Below, one piece after another: positions 62,178 to 64,000 of a stretch of DNA of 64,000 nucleotides (position 1 is its first letter; the number at the start of each line of letters is the position of its first letter). Origin of the DNA: Salipaludibacillus keqinensis (GTDB lineage Bacteria; Bacillota; Bacilli; Bacillales; Salisediminibacteriaceae); assembly GCF_003226325.1 (NCBI RefSeq), contig NZ_PDOD01000001.1:1364001-1428000 (forward strand), read 5' to 3'. The translations under genes were made by a program, and so were the position numbers. A model generated the notes under the pieces. It saw only the letters and a program-made list of their open reading frames with translations. It searched no databases and was not told the origin of the DNA.

Positions 62178-62432
62178 TCAATTCTTAAGTTCAAATTTAA
62201 ACTGTTCCAATTCTTGAGCATATTGATCAAGCTGCCTTTTTTGATGCTCTGAAGCAACGGAATAAGCTTTGTTAATGATTTGGGTTGCTTCATTTATTTC
62301 CTGTTCAGCCAATTTGACTTGGTGCCCGAATTCCGGCGAATAAGGATCCAGTTGAGTCACGGCTTCTTCTAATTGTGTATATGCTTGTTGGGCGTGTTCA
62401 AACGCTTGCCGTTTGTTTTTCTCATAAGGCAT
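62178..62432 (-). CDS. Small helical protein, unknown
   Basis: An 84-residue, wholly helical, Gln/Glu/Ala-rich protein (AFEHAQQAYTQLEEAVTQLD, then HQVKLAEQEINEATQII). It shares size and character with the protein at 3265 but I see no convincing sequence match. GGGGGAATGC-type purine run before the ATG. It lies between acnA and sspP, in a spore-gene neighbourhood. Function unknown. Confidence 0.7.
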   Translation of the reverse strand: MPYEKNKRQAFEHAQQAYTQLEEAVTQLDPYSPEFGHQVKLAEQEINEATQIINKAYSVASEHQKRQLDQYAQELEQFKFELKN

Positions 62433-62471
62433 AGATGCATTCCCCCTTTATTTTCATGGCGATCATTTATA

Positions 62472-62500
62472 GTATGGATTTTCATGATCAGAGTATGCTA
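62472..62500 (+). promoter_or_regulatory. Possible sigma-G promoter of sspP
   Basis: GTATG, 17 bp, then TATGCTA, which agrees with the sigma-F/G -10 pattern CATNNTA except for the first base. About 35 bp before the sspP start. Confidence 0.4.
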
Positions 62501-62533
62501 AAAGAATGAAAAACCATAAAGGAGGTTTATGTC

Positions 62534-62674
62534 TTGGAGAAAAACACGTTCAAAAGCCAGCGACGGTCAAACCCTAAATCTGAAGGAGAACAACCTGGTC
62601 AACCGGCACCAATGAAAGGATCTCACAAAACAAAGAAGAAAAACCACGTGTCACAGACAAATGGAGAGGGATAA
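62534..62674 (+). CDS. sspP: Small acid-soluble spore protein P
   Basis: A 46-residue protein with a TTG start and AAAGGAGG eight bases upstream. It reads MEKNTFKSQRRSNPKSEGEQ, then PGQPAPMKGSHKTKKKNHV. This fits the SspP pattern (SGQPEPLSGSKKVKNRNH in B. subtilis). Sits between a helical small gene and selA, divergent from acnA, like the sspO-sspP region next to citB in Bacillus, but no sspO is visible. Confidence 0.85.
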   Translation: MEKNTFKSQRRSNPKSEGEQPGQPAPMKGSHKTKKKNHVSQTNGEG

Positions 62675-62687
62675 TCCCTCTCTTTAC
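62661..62687. terminator. Short terminator between sspP and selA
   Basis: GAGAGGG (62664-62670) pairs with CCCTCTC (62676-62682), followed by TTTA. It includes the sspP stop codon. Confidence 0.65.
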
Positions 62688-64000
62688 TTATGTCTATCTA
62701 AGTCTGCTAGAAGTGTTTCCATGATCACCATCTCTTCCTCAGTGATCGTTCGAAAGTCAATAAAAACCCTGTCTTCTTTAATTCTTCCGATCAAAGGAAT
62801 CTTTCCCTTTCTTAGGAAAGCCTCCACATCATTAGCCGACGTCCTTTGTTTCTCCACAGTGAATCCCCATGTAGGTAGCTCTTCTGTGGGCATGGTTCCT
62901 CCGCCTACTTTCGAAACGTCTTTTTCTTTTGAAAACGAAAGGGTATCGTATTTTTTTTGGATACGAGTGATAAATTGGTCCAGTTGAGTGGAAATCTCCT
63001 GCTGTGTTTTCATGATATCGCGGATCGCAGGAATGTCTTTCATGGCGTCACGGTCATAGACATAATCAAACAGTGTCGTTTCAAGAGCTGCTAACGTCAT
63101 TTTATCAACACGCAAGACACGTGCTAACTGATGTTTTTTCAGCTTAGTGATGAGTTCTTTGCTACCTGCGATAATTCCAGCCTGAGGTCCACCTAGAAGT
63201 TTGTCACCACTAAAAGAAATCAAATCTGCCCCGTTCAACATCGATTGTTTAACCATCGGTTCATCACCGATGCCTTCGTTCATATAAGGAAAAAGCGATC
63301 CGCTTCCTAAATCTTCATAAACGATAATCGGGGCCTGATCCTTGTTTTCACGGGCAATTTCTTTTAGTTTTTTAACAGACACTTCTTCAGTAAACCCGAT
63401 GGTTTTGAAATTACTCGTATGGACTTTCATAAACATTTTTGTCTCGTCTGTAATGGCATGCTCGTAATCATAAGGGTGAGTTTTATTCGTAGTGCCTACT
63501 TCAACGAGAGTGGCGTCACTTTCTTCCATTATGGAAGAAACACGGAAAGAGCCACCTATTTCCACTAATTCTCCTCTTGAAACAACAACTTCCGAGCCTT
63601 TTGTCAATGCACGTAATATCAAGTAAACCGCTGCAGCATTATTATTTACCACCATGGCAGCTTCGGCACCCGTAGCTTTTATGAGAAGATCTTCAATAAT
63701 GCTGTGCCGAGAACCGCGACCTCCCGAACTGATGTTGTATTCTAAATTTGAGTAGTATTTCGACGATTGTATGACTTGATTCATCGCTCTCTCACTCAGG
63801 CGAGCTCTCCCTAAGTTTGTATGTAAAACCGTACCAGTACCGTTAATGACTCTTCTGAGTATGTAAGGATGGTACTTCTTCGCTCGAAGTTGAAGTTGCT
63901 TATGAATAAATGACGTATATTCTTCTCGAGACCAAGACCGAAAAGATGTACTTTCTTCGTTCAATAATTGTTGGCGAAGTTGACCTAACTCTTCATTAGT
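62684..64000 (-). CDS. selA: L-seryl-tRNA(Sec) selenium transferase SelA (5' end outside window)
   Basis: PLP enzyme that converts Ser-tRNA(Sec) to selenocysteyl-tRNA with selenophosphate. Typical SelA features are present: YHPYILRRVINGTGTVLHTNLGRA, NNNAAAVYLIL, SRGELVEIGGSFR, VEVGTTNKTH and the PLP lysine in SFSGDKLLGGPQAG. The frame stays open through the window edge with SelA-like sequence upstream of the TTG at 63964 (GQLRQQLLNEEST), so that codon is not the start. SelA proteins have about 460-470 residues; about 438 are visible. Confidence 0.93.
   Translation of the reverse strand, partial: TNEELGQLRQQLLNEESTSFRSWSREEYTSFIHKQLQLRAKKYHPYILRRVINGTGTVLHTNLGRARLSERAMNQVIQSSKYYSNLEYNISSGGRGSRHSIIEDLLIKATGAEAAMVVNNNAAAVYLILRALTKGSEVVVSRGELVEIGGSFRVSSIMEESDATLVEVGTTNKTHPYDYEHAITDETKMFMKVHTSNFKTIGFTEEVSVKKLKEIARENKDQAPIIVYEDLGSGSLFPYMNEGIGDEPMVKQSMLNGADLISFSGDKLLGGPQAGIIAGSKELITKLKKHQLARVLRVDKMTLAALETTLFDYVYDRDAMKDIPAIRDIMKTQQEISTQLDQFITRIQKKYDTLSFSKEKDVSKVGGGTMPTEELPTWGFTVEKQRTSANDVEAFLRKGKIPLIGRIKEDRVFIDFRTITEEEMVIMETLLADLDRHK

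Noticed and set aside
3265-62432. Homology between the small helical proteins at 3265 and 62178
   Set aside because: They share size and composition only; no aligned motif stands out beyond generic helical heptads.
1-64000. CRISPR arrays, insertion sequences, prophage, tRNA or rRNA genes
   Set aside because: No regularly spaced repeats, transposase or integrase reading frames, cloverleaf-like sequences or rRNA cores were seen.

Overview
The window reads as a piece of chromosome from a low-GC, Gram-positive, endospore-forming member of the Bacillaceae. Evidence includes a B-type RNase P RNA beside ypsC, gpsB and ypsA, the spore genes cotD, tlp, sspN and sspP, strong AGGAGG-type ribosome binding sites, many factor-independent terminators, and CcpA-, Fur-, LexA- and FNR-like sites of the Bacillus kind. 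Acidic linkers and surfaces in the secreted lipoproteins (amylase, cyclophilin) and a sodium/solute symporter hint at a halotolerant or halophilic relative, but this is only a hint. Nearly all of the window is ordinary chromosome. I see no insertion sequence, prophage, CRISPR array, rRNA or tRNA.

Layout. 1-7.3 kb: carboxypeptidase M32, HesB-like YneR, MoaA, RlmL/YpsC, rnpB, RNase HI-like protein, GpsB, YpsA, CotD. 7.6-19.2 kb: a ferredoxin, then a minus-strand block in which two copies of a predicted signalling pair (cNMP/CBS/DUF294 nucleotidyltransferase plus DEDDh exonuclease) flank the DNA-repair pair MrfB-MrfA. The second copy runs on from an acetate-type Na+ symporter and its DUF4212 small subunit. 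20-25 kb: a cobalamin-binding protein with a photoreceptor signature, overlapping a stressosome-type STAS gene, opposite an MFS transporter; then a hydrolase, a PfpI-family protein and an HD protein. 25-31 kb: 2-oxoacid:ferredoxin oxidoreductase in two fused subunits, and a short hybrid-cluster protein. 31-40 kb: YhfH-like, CheV, two ABC exporters with a GntR regulator, a lipoprotein alpha-amylase, cyclophilin. 40-57 kb: the di-iron repair protein Ric/ScdA, an amidohydrolase, LemA-HtpX, transporters, a degenerate EAL protein, a PHP phosphatase, NadE, YneQ, Tlp, YneP, a tandem AAA+ protein. 57-64 kb: VanZ-like, SspN, an Fbp-like small protein under a Fur box, DUF421, aconitase, SspP and the start-less end of selA.

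How it fits together. Carbon-catabolite control is visible at three places (symporter, amylase, aconitase). Low oxygen or nitrosative stress is a second theme: hcp and ric share nearly the same GTGA-N6-TCAC palindrome at an activator position, and a weaker version precedes the ferredoxin oxidoreductase. MoaA and SelA together raise the possibility of a selenocysteine- and molybdopterin-dependent enzyme such as formate dehydrogenase elsewhere in the genome.

The most promising under-described items are the B12/STAS pair with its own palindromic operator, and the duplicated nucleotidyltransferase/exonuclease modules. Four to five small genes too short for routine ORF calling (sspN, sspP, a yhfH-like gene, an fbp-like gene and possibly a 21-residue membrane peptide) are added here.
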